From Bacillota bacterium (GTDB lineage: Bacteria > Bacillota > Clostridia > Lachnospirales > Lachnospiraceae): a stretch of DNA of 8,023 bases. The stretch covers positions 1-8,023 of the forward strand of contig JAEZLY010000281.1 of the NCBI GenBank assembly GCA_023414985.1, given 5' to 3'. Positions 6,384 through 8,023 of the stretch are shown one piece after another. Below the pieces are notes generated by a model. It saw nothing but the letters and a program-made list of their open reading frames with translations. It did no database searches and had not been told where the DNA came from. Numbering within the stretch: position 1 is the stretch's first letter; each line of letters begins with the position of its first letter. The position numbers and the translations under genes are program-made.

Positions 6384-7952
6384 TTAGTACATAAAGTTCG
6401 TGGTGTCCACCATGCTGTTGTCATAGGGAACATAGACCGTATCGCCTTCCTTTAAACCACTCTTTATCTCGACATTGATACCGTCATTGATGCCGATTTC
6501 CACTGTGACAGCCTTAAAGCCTGCCGGAGCACCCGTCTTGGGATCGGCGGCTGCACCCTCGGTCTGAACGTACACGATATTATCTCTCTGCAGGGAAGCG
6601 CTGGGGATGGTAAGTACCTGATCTGCCTGATCAATGACCACTTTTCCGGTAACATTCATACCCGGAAGCAGATTGTTGTACTGCTCAACCTTAATGGTAA
6701 CAGGGTAGGAGGTGATACCGTTATTGGTAATTCCTTTTAAGCTGATTTCTTCAATCACACCCTCAAAGCTGATCTCGGGGAAATTATCGGTAGTAATGGA
6801 GACCTTCTGCCCAACCTTGAGGTTACTGATCTGAAGCTCGTCGATATTCATATCAAAGGTAAGATAGCCCATATCGTAGATAATTGCCATAGGACCGGCC
6901 TGTGCATCGGTGACGGGATCAATGGTATCCCCCTGTTTCTTATTCTTTGTAATAACCTTACCGGAAATCGGAGCGGTGATGGTATACTGCTTCATCTGCT
7001 TCTTCTGTGTATCTAGGGTGAGCTCCGCTTCCCTGATGCTGATATCTGCACTTTCAATCTGGCTGTCTAAATCCTTGGAGGAAAGGGTCAGGATCGTAGC
7101 TCCCTTCTCTACCCATTGACCTTCCTTGACGGTGATATGATCAATCGTTCCGACAGCTTCTGCTGCCAGAGAGGATTCGGTCTCTGCCCGGAAGGAACCG
7201 TTACTGTTACTGAGGACACCGGCTACGGTTGCCTCAGCAAGATCCCCGGATTTGATACCACCGGAATTCTTCACACTGATGGTGACTTTTTTTGCGAGTA
7301 CACCACCTTCAATGACCTCCTCCATATGGCTGACATTGGTAACCTTTCCTTTCACGGTCTCACCGGTTGCTTCCATGGCTACGGAAGCAGATTTGCCAAG
7401 CCAGGAATTCTTTACTTCATAGGAAGGGAATAACAGATCCAGATACATCGTGTCACTGTTGTAAATATCTGCGATAGTCATTCCTGCTTGAAGGGAAGCC
7501 CCCTCCTTTACGTACAGCTTCTTAATATAGCCGCTTTCCTTTGCAGTAATGTTTAAATCCGTCTGCTTATCCAGATAATCCTGATACATAAGCTTTGCCT
7601 TATCCACATTCAGCTCCGCTGTTTTAATGCTGTTTTCGATTTCGCTGGTGCTGATCTGATAAAGAAGCTGGCCTTCCTTCACGGAATCGCCTTCCTCAAA
7701 AGGTGCAGATAAAATCTCGCCCTTTACCAGGGACTTCACTTCATATTGATCTGCCGGGCTTAAGGTACCCTTTCCGGAGATGGAGGATTCCACCTTTCCT
7801 ATGGCAGCCTGTGCTGTTGTAAACTGCGTCTCCGCTTTGGTCGGCTTCGACCTGGTTGCGAAAAAGAGGATAATCGCGGCGATTATTAATATAATAATAG
7901 CCCATTTAATAACTTTCTTTCGATTTATATTCTTAAAAGTGATCCTTTTCAT
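6384..7952 (-). CDS. Membrane-anchored efflux adaptor (MacA/YknX-like) with two barrel-sandwich units
   Basis: This 522-residue protein has a short basic N-terminus and one transmembrane helix (about 15-32), with the rest extracytoplasmic. It contains two adaptor units in tandem. Unit one has lipoyl halves at about 76-101 (SLVKGEILSAPFEEGDSVKE) and 135-163 around a short hairpin, then a beta-barrel (about 167-245). Unit two has lipoyl halves at about 264-292 (TIDHITVKEGQWVEKG) and 324-358 (TITAPISGKVITK) around a second hairpin, a barrel (about 364-440) and a C-terminal membrane-proximal-like domain (about 445-515). Usual MacA/YknX adaptors are about 370-400 residues with one unit. In Firmicutes the partner is the ABC permease, since there is no TolC. 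The start at 7952 is chosen because AAAGGA (7962-7967) lies 9 nt upstream; the alternative ATG at 7970 overlaps the preceding stop as TAATG and has no ribosome site. Confidence 0.88.
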   Translation of the reverse strand: MKRITFKNINRKKVIKWAIIILIIAAIILFFATRSKPTKAETQFTTAQAAIGKVESSISGKGTLSPADQYEVKSLVKGEILSAPFEEGDSVKEGQLLYQISTSEIENSIKTAELNVDKAKLMYQDYLDKQTDLNITAKESGYIKKLYVKEGASLQAGMTIADIYNSDTMYLDLLFPSYEVKNSWLGKSASVAMEATGETVKGKVTNVSHMEEVIEGGVLAKKVTISVKNSGGIKSGDLAEATVAGVLSNSNGSFRAETESSLAAEAVGTIDHITVKEGQWVEKGATILTLSSKDLDSQIESADISIREAELTLDTQKKQMKQYTITAPISGKVITKNKKQGDTIDPVTDAQAGPMAIIYDMGYLTFDMNIDELQISNLKVGQKVSITTDNFPEISFEGVIEEISLKGITNNGITSYPVTIKVEQYNNLLPGMNVTGKVVIDQADQVLTIPSASLQRDNIVYVQTEGAAADPKTGAPAGFKAVTVEIGINDGINVEIKSGLKEGDTVYVPYDNSMVDTTNFMY

Positions 7953-7969
7953 CAGTCTTGATCCTTTCA

Positions 7970-8023
7970 TTATTTGGTAACAACGATGATACGTATCGGT
8001 CCGTTGGCATTTTCCATATATCC
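7970..8023 (-). CDS. 3' end of an unidentified upstream gene of the exporter operon
   Basis: From the right edge one minus-strand frame reads 17 residues (GYMENANGPIRIIVVTK) and ends in TAA at 7970-7972, 17 nt before the chosen adaptor start and inside its ribosome-site region. The tight spacing and the absence of any promoter-like sequence in these bases suggest an upstream gene in the same operon. The fragment is too short to identify, and it could be chance open sequence. Confidence 0.4.
   Translation of the reverse strand, partial: GYMENANGPIRIIVVTK

Noticed and set aside
6910..7433. Plus-strand open frames inside the adaptor gene
   Set aside because: They are shadows of the well-supported minus-strand adaptor, with no start signals or known motifs.
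1..8023. CRISPR array, tRNA or rRNA gene, insertion sequence or phage genes
   Set aside because: I looked for regular spaced repeats, cloverleaf-like sequence, transposase motifs and terminal inverted repeats and saw none.

Overview
The window looks like chromosomal DNA of a low-to-mid GC Firmicute, most likely a Clostridia or Lachnospiraceae-type anaerobe. This rests on the Veg protein, the strong GGAGG-type ribosome binding sites, the sigma-A-like promoters, a lipoprotein with a Gram-positive style signal, and a MacA/MacB-like exporter with no outer-membrane partner. The genus is inference; no rRNA or other marker is present.

Layout, left to right. (1) The C-terminal half of the ClpB disaggregase (+), cut by the left edge and closed by a long hairpin. 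(2) A 75-codon minus-strand remnant that looks like the C-terminal end of a Gfo/Idh/MocA-family dehydrogenase, converging on clpB across that hairpin. (3) A plus-strand cluster: a promoter with a 12-bp-arm palindrome at the expected transcription start, a TetR-family regulator, a metallo-beta-lactamase-fold hydrolase 12 bp later, and a small lipoprotein with a PrcB_C-like domain. (4) An AT-rich intergenic stretch of about 290 bp, then a near-consensus promoter overlapped by a second palindrome and a leader of about 100 nt before veg. (5) A terminator hairpin shared by veg and the convergent operon. (6) A minus-strand operon, read right to left: the tail of an unidentified gene, a membrane-anchored adaptor with two barrel-sandwich units, an ABC ATPase, and a MacB-type permease whose start lies inside the ATPase gene.

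How the genes work together. The adaptor, ATPase and permease form one tripartite-style exporter of the MacAB / YknXYZ type, for an unknown substrate (peptide, antibiotic or envelope component). The TetR regulator probably represses its own promoter and so controls the adjacent hydrolase. ClpB and Veg are housekeeping or stress genes with no evident link to the rest.

I do not see a clear new multi-gene system. The most worthwhile leads are the two palindromes at promoters, the HxD variant in the hydrolase metal motif, the duplicated adaptor architecture and the dehydrogenase remnant.
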